Of a stretch of 5,400 bases of DNA, positions 1-5,400 are shown piece by piece. Below the pieces are notes generated by a model. The model did no database searches. It saw only the letters and a program-made list of their open reading frames with translations, and was not told the origin of the DNA. Position numbers and translations under genes: made by a program. Source of the stretch: Natronohydrobacter sp. (GTDB taxonomy: Bacteria > Pseudomonadota > Alphaproteobacteria > Rhodobacterales > Rhodobacteraceae); assembly GCA_007123015.1 (NCBI GenBank), contig SKSL01000243.1:1-5400 (forward strand). Direction: 5' to 3'. Position 1 is the stretch's first letter. The number at the start of each line of letters is the position of its first letter.

Positions 1-518
1 CGGTTGGGGGTGATCGCGATCTCGATGACCGGATCATTCAGCCCGGCGTAATCGATGTAACGCACACCCAAGGGCGCATCGGCGGGCAGATCAATGATCC
101 CGTCATGATCGTCCGAGAGCATCAATTCACGCTCGGAACACAGCATGCCGTTGCTCGCTTGGCCCCGGATCACGCCGGGTTTCAGATCGACCCCGGTGCC
201 CGGAACATGCGTGCCGACCGGCGCGAAAACCCCCACCAGACCCGTGCGCGCATTGGGTGCACCGCAGACGACCTGCACTTCCTCTGTGCGACCCTCCGGG
301 CCCTCGGGATAGGTCTCGACCCGGCACAGGCGCAGACGGTCCGCATCAGGGTGCTGCACGGCTTCGATCACCCGCGCGATGCGGAATGCGCCAAGAGTGT
401 CGCCTGGGTCCGTGACCTCTTCGACTTCCAGCCCCAGATCGGTCAGCGCGTCGGTGATCTGCGCAAGGCTCGCGTCAGTGTCCAGATGATCCCTGAGCCA
501 GGACAGCGTGAATTTCAT
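1..518 (-). CDS. pheT: Phenylalanyl-tRNA synthetase beta subunit, N-terminal part (runs off left edge)
   Basis: PheT is the large chain of the cytoplasmic alpha2-beta2 enzyme that charges tRNA-Phe with phenylalanine. Only the first 172 codons of a protein usually near 800 residues lie in the window. The start MKFTLSWLRDHL is typical of bacterial PheT (residues 1-40), followed by an EMAP/tRNA-binding OB-fold at about residues 44-155. Within it are RIARVIEAVQHPDADRL, the VVCGAPNAR loop (84-91) and the SNGMLCSERELML segment (122-134), all family hallmarks. The frame then reaches the start of the B3/B4 core (VIEIAITPNR) at the window edge. The start is the ATG at 518-516, with a modest GGGG (529-526) 7 bases upstream. 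trcR lies 76 bases upstream on the same strand, so read-through transcription is possible. pheS is not in the window. Family assignment is very secure; no defect is visible in this part. Confidence 0.97.
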   Translation of the reverse strand, partial: MKFTLSWLRDHLDTDASLAQITDALTDLGLEVEEVTDPGDTLGAFRIARVIEAVQHPDADRLRLCRVETYPEGPEGRTEEVQVVCGAPNARTGLVGVFAPVGTHVPGTGVDLKPGVIRGQASNGMLCSERELMLSDDHDGIIDLPADAPLGVRYIDYAGLNDPVIEIAITPN

Positions 519-543
519 GTCATTTCCCCGATTTGGCCAAGCA

Positions 544-567
544 GCGCTACGGGCAAGCGCCTAGCGC
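544..567 (-). other. Stem-loop in the trcR-pheT gap
   Basis: On the minus strand the sequence reads GCGCTA-GGC, a GCTT tetraloop, GCC, a CG bulge, then TAGCGC. This gives nine base pairs with one 2-base bulge. It begins 27 bases after the trcR stop codon and ends about 25 bases before the pheT start. No T-run follows on either strand, so it is not a standard intrinsic terminator. It could be a weak or Rho-assisted terminator, a processing or stability element, or part of the pheT leader. The base pairing is seen directly; the role is inference. Confidence 0.35.
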
Positions 568-594
568 AAACCCAAAGCGATGAAAAGACACAGC

Positions 595-1380
595 TCAGGT
601 CTTGCCTGTCTGGCCCTCGTCTTCTTCCTCATCCTCGTCTTCGGACGCATCATCAGGCAGATTGAAGAAACTATCCGCATCGCTGTAATCCGCCGCGCGC
701 GAAGGCTCTTCGGTGTCCTCATTCAGATCGCCGAAGCTGAAATTCTCAAGCCCGGCAATCCCGGCCGGCATCTTGGACTCGGGATCGGCCTCGAGCGATT
801 GCTCGGTGGACACCAGTTTGCGGCGTTCATCATCGCTCATCACACCGCCCTCGGCCGCGCGCTTGGCCGCGGCTTTCTGCACTTCCTTGTCCAGTTCCGT
901 CTGGCGACACAGGCCCAGCGCCACTGGGTCAATCGGCTGCAGAGCGGCGATGTTCCAATGCGTGCGCTCGCGGATCGCGTTGATCGTGGTATTCGTCGTG
1001 CCGACCAGACGCCGGATCTGCGCATCGGCCAGTTCCGGGTGAAACTTGACCAGCCACAGGATCGCCGCTGGACGGTCCTGACGCTTGGACAAGGGCGTGT
1101 AACGCGGCCCACGGCGCTTTTCTTCGCCCTCGGAAGCAGGATTGTATTTCAGCTTCAGCGTATGGCGCGGGTTTTTTTCGCCACGCTCGATTTCGATCGG
1201 GTCAAGCTGGTTATTGGCCAGCGGATCAAACCCTTTCACACCTGTGGCCACATCCCCATCGGCAATGCCTTGCACTTCCAATTCGTGCAAACCGCAGAAG
1301 TCTGCGATCTGCTTGAAACTCAGGGTCGTGTTATCCACAAGCCAGACAGCCGTTGCCTTGGGCATCAGAGGTTTTGACAT
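595..1380 (-). CDS. trcR: DUF1013 family cell cycle transcriptional regulator TrcR
   Basis: This 261-residue protein matches the alphaproteobacterial DUF1013 family. Its Caulobacter member, TrcR, was described as travelling with RNA polymerase to control cell-cycle genes. The N-terminus (MSKPLMPKATAVWLVDNTTL) and a first helix-turn-helix-like segment at about 10-40 (LSFKQIADFCGLHELEVQGIA) are characteristic. A basic linker with KLKYNPASEGEEKRRGPRY (76-94) follows. A second helix-turn-helix-like region is at about 103-142 (AAILWLVKFHPELADAQIRRLVGTTNTTINAIRERTHWN). The C-terminal third is charged and ends in an acidic tail (residues 243-256, nearly all Asp/Glu). The frame stays open to 1578, but the ATG at 1380 is chosen because AGGAGA lies 7 bases upstream and the product then starts as family members do. 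It is divergent from the RNase gene and upstream of pheT. Function is inferred from the family. Confidence 0.93.
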   Translation of the reverse strand: MSKPLMPKATAVWLVDNTTLSFKQIADFCGLHELEVQGIADGDVATGVKGFDPLANNQLDPIEIERGEKNPRHTLKLKYNPASEGEEKRRGPRYTPLSKRQDRPAAILWLVKFHPELADAQIRRLVGTTNTTINAIRERTHWNIAALQPIDPVALGLCRQTELDKEVQKAAAKRAAEGGVMSDDERRKLVSTEQSLEADPESKMPAGIAGLENFSFGDLNEDTEEPSRAADYSDADSFFNLPDDASEDEDEEEDEGQTGKT

Positions 1381-1387
1381 GACATGG

Positions 1388-1393
1388 TCTCCT
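1388..1393 (-). promoter_or_regulatory. trcR ribosome binding site
   Basis: AGGAGA on the minus strand lies 7 bases before the ATG at 1380. It is the strongest Shine-Dalgarno match in the window. It decides the trcR start against the longer open frame that continues into the RNase gene. Confidence 0.8.
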
Positions 1394-1448
1394 GTCATAC
1401 GAGCACGCATTTCGCGCGCATAGATCATCAGGTGCCGGAAAATCGGCT

Positions 1449-1463
1449 GCAGGACGATCCTGC
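1449..1463. repeat. Perfect inverted repeat in the trcR / RNase T2 divergent spacer
   Basis: GCAGGA-CGA-TCCTGC is a perfect 6-base inverted repeat around a 3-base centre. It lies in the 145-base spacer between two divergent genes, about 70 bases upstream of each start. It could be a dimeric regulator's operator. If trcR is transcribed from the candidate promoter near 1491-1519, it would instead form a tight hairpin in the trcR leader RNA. The repeat is directly visible; the function is inferred. Confidence 0.4.
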
Positions 1464-1490
1464 GCGTTCCTCGGGTTCGGGGATGGTGCA

Positions 1491-1498
1491 GGTATAAC
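1491..1498. promoter_or_regulatory. Candidate shared -10 element for RNase T2 (+) and trcR (-)
   Basis: On the plus strand TATAAC (1493-1498) resembles a sigma-70 -10 box. It would give a start of transcription near 1505 and a leader of about 20 bases to the ATG at 1526. On the minus strand the same bases read TATACC (1496-1491), with TTTCCC (1519-1514) 17 bases upstream as a weak -35 for trcR. The plus-strand -35 is poor, and neither promoter is close to consensus. Overlapping -10 boxes would make the two promoters mutually exclusive. Confidence 0.3.
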
Positions 1499-1512
1499 GA
1501 CAGATCAATGGC

Positions 1513-1517
1513 AGGGA
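1513..1517 (+). promoter_or_regulatory. Ribosome binding site of the RNase T2 gene
   Basis: AGGGA lies 8 bases upstream of the ATG at 1526. The alternative in-frame ATG at 1508 has no comparable motif at a useful distance (AGG is 15 bases away). This supports the shorter start. Confidence 0.5.
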
Positions 1518-1525
1518 AAGTGAAA

Positions 1526-2191
1526 ATGAGGCGGATATTCATCGCGCTGCTGATCACCGGGATGTGTGTGGCTGTCATGATAGTGACCCTTGGCCGCGAT
1601 AGGGCGGCACTGACAGAGGACCCGGACAGCTATCTGGTTCTGGCCATAAGCTGGACGCCAAGCTGGTGCGCGGCTGAAGGCACAGAGCGCGGGGCCGCGC
1701 GATGCGCGCCGGGCGCGGATGCCGGCTGGTTGGTGCATGGGCTCTGGCCGCAATTCGACGCAGGTGGTTGGCCTGAATTCTGCGACACGCCCCATGCCGC
1801 GCCCACCCGCGCCCAGACAGCGGCCATGCGCGACATCATGGGCTCGGACGGGCTGGCCTTTCACCAATGGCGCAAGCACGGCAGCTGTAGCGGGTCAAGC
1901 CCACAGGACTATTTCGACCAGACGCGCGCGGCCTTCGCCGCTGTGACCCTGCCAGAGCAGATCAGCACATGGGAAGACGATCTGCAGCTTGCACCTGCCG
2001 ACCTGCTTGCAGCATTTCGAAGCGCCAATCCGGGTCTGGGCGAGGATATGGTGATCCTGACCTGTCGCGACCGGATCGCGCAGGAAATCCGGCTCTGCCT
2101 GACCCATGACCTGCAACCCCGCGCCTGTGACAGGGATCTGCTGGCGCGCAATTGTCGTGGCCGTAGTGTCACGCTGCCGGGCTTACCCTGA
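1526..2191 (+). CDS. Secreted or membrane-anchored RNase T2 family ribonuclease
   Basis: RNase T2 enzymes are endoribonucleases that cleave single-stranded RNA through 2',3'-cyclic phosphates, usually outside the cytoplasm. The 221-residue product begins MRR followed by a hydrophobic segment (4-23): a signal peptide or N-terminal anchor, with no clear signal-peptidase or lipobox site. The CAS-1 motif is WLVHGLWPQ (His71). CAS-2 is FHQWRKHGSC (His113, Lys117, His118). The mature part has eight cysteines (48, 60, 86, 121, 180, 191, 201, 210), enough for four disulfides and fitting an oxidising compartment. Oddly, Gln114 sits where the family catalytic Glu (HEW) normally lies. The ATG at 1526 is preferred for its AGGGA; 1508 would add six residues. 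The gene is divergent from trcR and ends tail-to-tail within the kinase gene. The family call is secure; substrate and cellular role are unknown. Confidence 0.93.
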   Translation: MRRIFIALLITGMCVAVMIVTLGRDRAALTEDPDSYLVLAISWTPSWCAAEGTERGAARCAPGADAGWLVHGLWPQFDAGGWPEFCDTPHAAPTRAQTAAMRDIMGSDGLAFHQWRKHGSCSGSSPQDYFDQTRAAFAAVTLPEQISTWEDDLQLAPADLLAAFRSANPGLGEDMVILTCRDRIAQEIRLCLTHDLQPRACDRDLLARNCRGRSVTLPGLP

Positions 2192-4297
2192 CGCAGTGGC
2201 GGTCGGGGCGAATGTCAGCAAGGCTTCACGCAGCTTTTCCAGACGCAGCGGTTTTGTCAGGCACCCGTCGAATCCGGCCGCAAGATAGCTTTCCACCTGA
2301 TGCGTCATAGCATTGGCGGTAAAGGCCAGAGCGGGCATGCGCGCACGGCCTTCGCTGCGTTCGATCTCGCGCAGGGTCTTTAGCAATGTCACACCATCCA
2401 GCCGGGGCATCGAGATATCCAGCAGCATCAGATCGAAATTGTCCTGGCGGAAGTGATCCAATGCGGCCAGACCATCATCGACCAATGTCACCTGCGCCCC
2501 CAATTGCCCCAGCATCAGGCGCAGGATCATCTGATTTGTCTGATTGTCGTCGGCAGCGAGGATCCGCATGGGCGGCAGGTCCCCGGCGACAGGGGCAGGT
2601 TCGGTAATCATTTGCGAGGCAACGTCCGGGCCCGCGACAGGCAGCGGCAGTGAAACTGTGATCCGGGTGCCCTGATCCGGCACGCTGTCGATATCGAGCC
2701 GGCCCTCCATCATCTCGACCAGGCGTCTGACAATCGACATGCCAAGCCCAGTGCCCACGAAGCGCCGCGAAATCGAGGTATCGGCCTGCGTGAACGGCTC
2801 GAATATGCGCGCCTGTTGCTCCGGGGTCATACCAACCCCGCTATCTTCGACAGTCAGCACGATTTGCTGATCGCCCTCTGCAGACAGGGTGACATGCACG
2901 AAACCAGCAGGCGTGAATTTGATCGAATTGCTGACCAGGTTATGAACAATCTGCATGATCCGGTGCGGATCGCCCAATCGGGGCGCGCGGAACGGGTCCA
3001 GTAGCCTGACGCAAAAGGACAGGCGCTTGTCAGAGGCGCGCAGCGTATGCACATCCTCGATCCTGCGCGCCAGAGTTGCCGGGCAGAAGGGGATGACTTC
3101 CAGTTGCAGCGCATCGGCTTCGATCTTGGTCATGTCCAGAAGATCATTGATGATACTCATCAGCAGATTGCCCGACTCCTGCAAGATGGCGAGCATGCGC
3201 CTTTGCTCCGGATCTGTGATGCTGTCCGAAAGCAGCCCACTGATGCCCAGAATTCCGTTCAGCGGCGTCCGGATTTCATGGCTCATATTTGCCAGAAAAT
3301 GCGACTTCGCCTCATTGGCGCGATGCGCAGCGGCCAGTGCGGCTTCGCGTGTCTTTTCTGCCTCGACCAGGGCCGTCACATCGGTCACAGCATAGACCAC
3401 CTGCATCTGATCCGATGTCGCGCCCCGGATCGGGGCGGCATTGATCGACGCGTAGCGCGGCCCGTCGGGCCCATGCAGGGCCACGCGGTGGTTCTGCAAA
3501 TTGCGACCACTCGCCCGGACCTGAGAGAACGGATGTTGCGCTTTGGGGAAGGGGCGGCCGTCCAGACCCGTCAGCGCCCAGTCGGGACTGTCGAAGGGCT
3601 GTCCGACCAACTGATCAACCGCGATCCCAAGCATATCGGCGCAAGCGTCATTGGCATAGATCACGACGCCCGTCGCATCGAACACCAGAAAACCAGACGC
3701 CCTTGTGCTGACAATGCCCTGCATGAAGGCGCGTTCCTGCGCCAGTTCTTCCTGCGCCTCTGTCATCCCCTGCATGGCTGTCCGCCGCATCAGGACCGCC
3801 CGCACCACATCGGCGAAAGCGCGCAGGAGATAGACCTCGCCCGGCAGGAAATCACCCCGTTCCGAGACGGAGTCGAACCCGACCAAGCCATAAAAATCCG
3901 TGCCTTCGAGCATGGGGACCAGCAACAGCGAGCGGATATCCTGCGCAGCCAGAATTTCGTGTTCCGCAGTGCCGGGCGCAAAGTCCCGGATATCCGGGAT
4001 CAGCATCACCTGATTGCGACTGAGCGGGCCGAAGAGCGCGTCATATTCGGCCAGCGGCAAACCCTGCAGCTGGTCAATCATGGTCGGGATGCCAGCGGCG
4101 CACCATTCATGCGTGTTATCTGCATGCGCGCCGTCACAAACGAACACATACGCGCGATCACGACTGCAATAGGCCCCCAGACGCCCGAGGCAGTCATCTA
4201 TGGCCGCATCCACGTCGCTGAGCTTGGCTGAAAGCAGACGGTGGATCAGCGCAACCACCAGCGCCTGTATCTCGGTCAGGCGCGCTTCATTTGACAT
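2183..4297 (-). CDS. Soluble hybrid sensor histidine kinase/response regulator (GAF-PAS-HisKA-HATPase-REC)
   Basis: This 704-residue protein has no membrane segment, so it probably senses a cytoplasmic signal. A GAF-like domain spans about 15-170. A short coiled-coil-like linker (175-195) leads to a PAS domain at about 195-310 (GFLVFDATGVVIYANDACADMLG). HisKA carries the phospho-acceptor His340 in FLANMSHEIRTPLNGILG. The ATPase domain shows the N-box (HNLVSNSIKF, 452-461), G1 (DSGVGM, 485-490), F-box (IFEPFTQ, 498-504) and G2 (GTGLGM, 515-520). The receiver at about 577-697 has Asp583/Asp584, phospho-acceptor Asp627, Thr660 and Lys682. All catalytic residues are present. No HPt domain, partner regulator or output domain is nearby, so it is an orphan. 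The ATG at 4297 is the first ATG in the frame, with only AGG 2 bases upstream; GTG at 4324 (AAGG 4 bases upstream) is an alternative. The ligand cannot be deduced. Confidence 0.93.
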   Translation of the reverse strand: MSNEARLTEIQALVVALIHRLLSAKLSDVDAAIDDCLGRLGAYCSRDRAYVFVCDGAHADNTHEWCAAGIPTMIDQLQGLPLAEYDALFGPLSRNQVMLIPDIRDFAPGTAEHEILAAQDIRSLLLVPMLEGTDFYGLVGFDSVSERGDFLPGEVYLLRAFADVVRAVLMRRTAMQGMTEAQEELAQERAFMQGIVSTRASGFLVFDATGVVIYANDACADMLGIAVDQLVGQPFDSPDWALTGLDGRPFPKAQHPFSQVRASGRNLQNHRVALHGPDGPRYASINAAPIRGATSDQMQVVYAVTDVTALVEAEKTREAALAAAHRANEAKSHFLANMSHEIRTPLNGILGISGLLSDSITDPEQRRMLAILQESGNLLMSIINDLLDMTKIEADALQLEVIPFCPATLARRIEDVHTLRASDKRLSFCVRLLDPFRAPRLGDPHRIMQIVHNLVSNSIKFTPAGFVHVTLSAEGDQQIVLTVEDSGVGMTPEQQARIFEPFTQADTSISRRFVGTGLGMSIVRRLVEMMEGRLDIDSVPDQGTRITVSLPLPVAGPDVASQMITEPAPVAGDLPPMRILAADDNQTNQMILRLMLGQLGAQVTLVDDGLAALDHFRQDNFDLMLLDISMPRLDGVTLLKTLREIERSEGRARMPALAFTANAMTHQVESYLAAGFDGCLTKPLRLEKLREALLTFAPTATASG

Positions 4298-4370
4298 AGC
4301 CTGCGGGGGGATAGAGTGTTGCACTTTGCCTTGCTCTCGACATGTTGGCAGGATGCACCTGTGTTCTGAT

Positions 4371-4400
4371 GGAATGAGGATCGGCGCCGGCACTCATTTC
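4371..4400. repeat. 30-base imperfect palindrome between the kinase gene and carB
   Basis: The arms AATGAG (4373-4378) and CTCATT (4393-4398) are perfect complements placed symmetrically around a central 8-base palindrome, CGGCGCCG (4382-4389). A further G/C pair closes the ends, and 11 of 15 positions per arm match. It lies about 75 bases upstream of the kinase start and about 110 bases upstream of the proposed carB transcription start. It may be a regulator-binding site. The symmetry is seen directly; an operator role is inference. Confidence 0.35.
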
Positions 4401-4484
4401 GCATGTACAGGCTGGATATTGTCGCAGCTTCGGTAAAGATAGTGATAATGCGCGTCTTGCGGATCTGGCATGATGTGACAGGCC

Positions 4485-4512
4485 TTGCGCTGGGGATGGC
4501 CTTGACTATAAC
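4485..4512 (+). promoter_or_regulatory. Candidate sigma-70 promoter for carB
   Basis: TTGCGC (4485-4490) and TATAAC (4507-4512) are separated by 16 bases, a typical alphaproteobacterial arrangement (TTG in the -35, TATAAC in the -10). Transcription would start near 4519, giving a leader of about 50 bases. The rest of the spacer from 4298 holds the palindrome at 4371-4400 and no convincing small gene. I could not identify a clear promoter for the kinase on the other strand. Confidence 0.45.
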
Positions 4513-4557
4513 GCGCCTCAATTTGGCTGCCGCAAGGGCAGTCACTGCAGTCTAGCT

Positions 4558-4562
4558 GGGGG
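4558..4562 (+). promoter_or_regulatory. carB ribosome binding site
   Basis: GGGGG lies 5 bases before the ATG at 4568. It is a G-rich, non-canonical Shine-Dalgarno sequence. The start is confirmed independently by the conserved CarB N-terminus (MPKRTDIK). Confidence 0.55.
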
Positions 4563-4567
4563 CCGTC

Positions 4568-5400
4568 ATGCCGAAGAGAACCGATATCAAGAAAATCATG
4601 ATCATCGGTGCGGGCCCCATTGTCATCGGACAGGCCTGCGAATTCGACTATTCCGGCGCGCAAGCCTGCAAGGCGCTGCGTGAAGAGGGCTACAAGGTGG
4701 TTCTGGTCAATTCCAACCCGGCCACGATCATGACCGATCCGGGGCTGGCCGACGCCACCTATATCGAGCCGATCACGCCCGAAATCGTCGCCAAGATCAT
4801 CGAGAAGGAACGCCCGGACGCGCTTTTGCCGACCATGGGCGGGCAGACCGGGCTGAATACCTCGCTTGCACTGGCCGACATGGGCGTATTGGAAAAATTC
4901 GGCGTCGAGCTGATCGGCGCGAACCGGCAGGCCATCGAGATGGCCGAGGATCGCAAACTGTTCCGAGAGGCGATGGACCGGATCGGGCTGGAAAACCCGA
5001 AAGCGACGATCATCGCAGCCCCCAAGGTGGATGGCAAATATGACATCAATGCAGGCGTTGCCGATGCGATGGCGGCGATTGAATATGTGGGCCTGCCTGC
5101 GATCATCCGTCCTGCCTTTACACTGGGCGGCACGGGGGGCGGTGTGGCCTATAACCGCGACGATTACGAACGGATCTGCCGCTCTGGCCTCGATGCCTCT
5201 CCCGTGGCGCAGATCCTGATCGACGAGTCGCTGCTGGGCTGGAAGGAATACGAGATGGAAGTCGTCCGCGACCGCGCGGATAACGCCATCATCGTCTGCT
5301 CGATCGAGAATGTGGACCCGATGGGCGTGCATACAGGCGATTCGATCACAGTCGCGCCTGCGCTCACGCTGACCGACAAGGAATACCAGATCATGCGCAA
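4568..5400 (+). CDS. carB: Carbamoyl phosphate synthase large subunit, N-terminal part (runs off right edge)
   Basis: CarB makes carbamoyl phosphate from bicarbonate, two ATP and the ammonia delivered by the CarA glutaminase, feeding arginine and pyrimidine synthesis in the cytoplasm. The first 277 residues of a protein usually near 1,080-1,120 are present. MPKRTDIKKIMIIGAGPIVI and GQACEFDYSGAQACKALREE begin the chain. NSNPATIMTDP (48-58), the PTMGGQTGLN loop (88-97) and Arg129 follow. The first ATP-grasp (carboxyphosphate) domain shows IIRPAFTLGGTGGG (179-192), WKEYEMEVVRD (225-235) and CSIENVDPMGVHTGDSITVAPA (244-265). Compared with E. coli CarB there are about 12 extra residues near 143-165, which I believe is usual for Alphaproteobacteria. 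carA is not adjacent. The gene is divergent from the hybrid kinase across a 270-base spacer. Identification is essentially certain. Confidence 0.98.
   Translation, partial: MPKRTDIKKIMIIGAGPIVIGQACEFDYSGAQACKALREEGYKVVLVNSNPATIMTDPGLADATYIEPITPEIVAKIIEKERPDALLPTMGGQTGLNTSLALADMGVLEKFGVELIGANRQAIEMAEDRKLFREAMDRIGLENPKATIIAAPKVDGKYDINAGVADAMAAIEYVGLPAIIRPAFTLGGTGGGVAYNRDDYERICRSGLDASPVAQILIDESLLGWKEYEMEVVRDRADNAIIVCSIENVDPMGVHTGDSITVAPALTLTDKEYQIMR

Noticed and set aside
580..1377. 265-codon open frame on the plus strand opposite trcR
   Set aside because: It mirrors trcR almost exactly, has no good ribosome binding site and matches no known protein; it is a shadow frame.
1381..1578. 66-residue N-terminal extension of trcR
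   Set aside because: The frame is open, but it would overlap the start of the RNase gene. The extension does not look like the family N-terminus, and the AGGAGA site points to the ATG at 1380.
3047..4231. 394-codon open frame on the plus strand inside the hybrid kinase gene
   Set aside because: It is antisense to the GAF, PAS and HisKA coding sequence, whose domains are unmistakable. Long antisense frames are expected in G/C-rich third-position DNA.
4298..4393. 32-residue N-terminal extension of the hybrid kinase starting at GTG 4393
   Set aside because: It starts immediately after a stop codon with no ribosome binding site, and the added residues look non-coding. The first ATG is at 4297.
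4502..4507. TTGACT as a -35 box for carB
   Set aside because: It matches the -35 consensus well, but no -10-like hexamer follows at 16-18 bases. The overlapping TATAAC with upstream TTGCGC fits better.
4276..4545. 89-codon minus-strand frame across the kinase-carB spacer
   Set aside because: It overlaps the kinase start in another frame, lacks a ribosome binding site and has no recognisable content; a real small gene is unlikely.
4538..4548. GCAGTCACTGC palindrome in the carB leader
   Set aside because: Five-base arms around a single base are common by chance in this composition, and nothing else supports a role.
4394..5332. 312-codon open frame on the minus strand opposite carB
   Set aside because: It is fully antisense to the strongly conserved carB frame. 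Its composition (rich in His, Asp, Arg, Gly) is typical of a shadow of a high-GC gene, and it resembles no family I know.

Overview
The window looks like chromosomal core DNA from an alphaproteobacterium, most probably of the Rhodobacterales (roseobacter/Rhodobacter type). The reasons are the high GC content with G/C-rich third positions, a DUF1013/TrcR regulator (a family restricted essentially to Alphaproteobacteria), a CarB with an alpha-type insertion in its first ATP-grasp domain, and AGGAG-type ribosome binding sites. I see no insertion sequence, integrase, tRNA gene, CRISPR array or phage gene. This is a gene-dense housekeeping and signalling region, not a genomic island.

Layout. On the minus strand, 1-518 is the 5' part of pheT (phenylalanyl-tRNA synthetase beta chain), running off the left edge. 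A 76-base gap with a compact hairpin separates it from trcR (595-1380, minus), upstream in the same direction, so trcR and pheT may be co-transcribed. A 145-base divergent spacer (1381-1525) carries a perfect inverted repeat and a -10-like element readable on both strands. It leads into a secreted RNase T2-family ribonuclease (1526-2191, plus). That gene converges on a soluble GAF-PAS-HisKA-HATPase-REC hybrid histidine kinase (2183-4297, minus), and the two reading frames overlap by 9 bases at their stop codons. A 270-base divergent spacer (4298-4567) with a 30-base imperfect palindrome and a plausible sigma-70 promoter separates the kinase from carB (carbamoyl phosphate synthase large chain, 4568 onward, plus), which runs off the right edge.

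How the genes relate. PheT (translation) and CarB (arginine/pyrimidine precursor synthesis) are housekeeping enzymes, and TrcR is an RNA-polymerase-associated cell-cycle regulator. The RNase probably acts in the periplasm or outside the cell to break down RNA. The kinase is an orphan sensor with no partner regulator in view. No single pathway joins all five genes. The couplings visible in the sequence are two divergent spacers with palindromes and one tail-to-tail overlap.

I did not find convincing evidence of a new system. The best leads are the Gln in place of the usual catalytic Glu in the RNase T2 active site, the palindromes centred in both divergent spacers, and the overlapping convergent stop codons.
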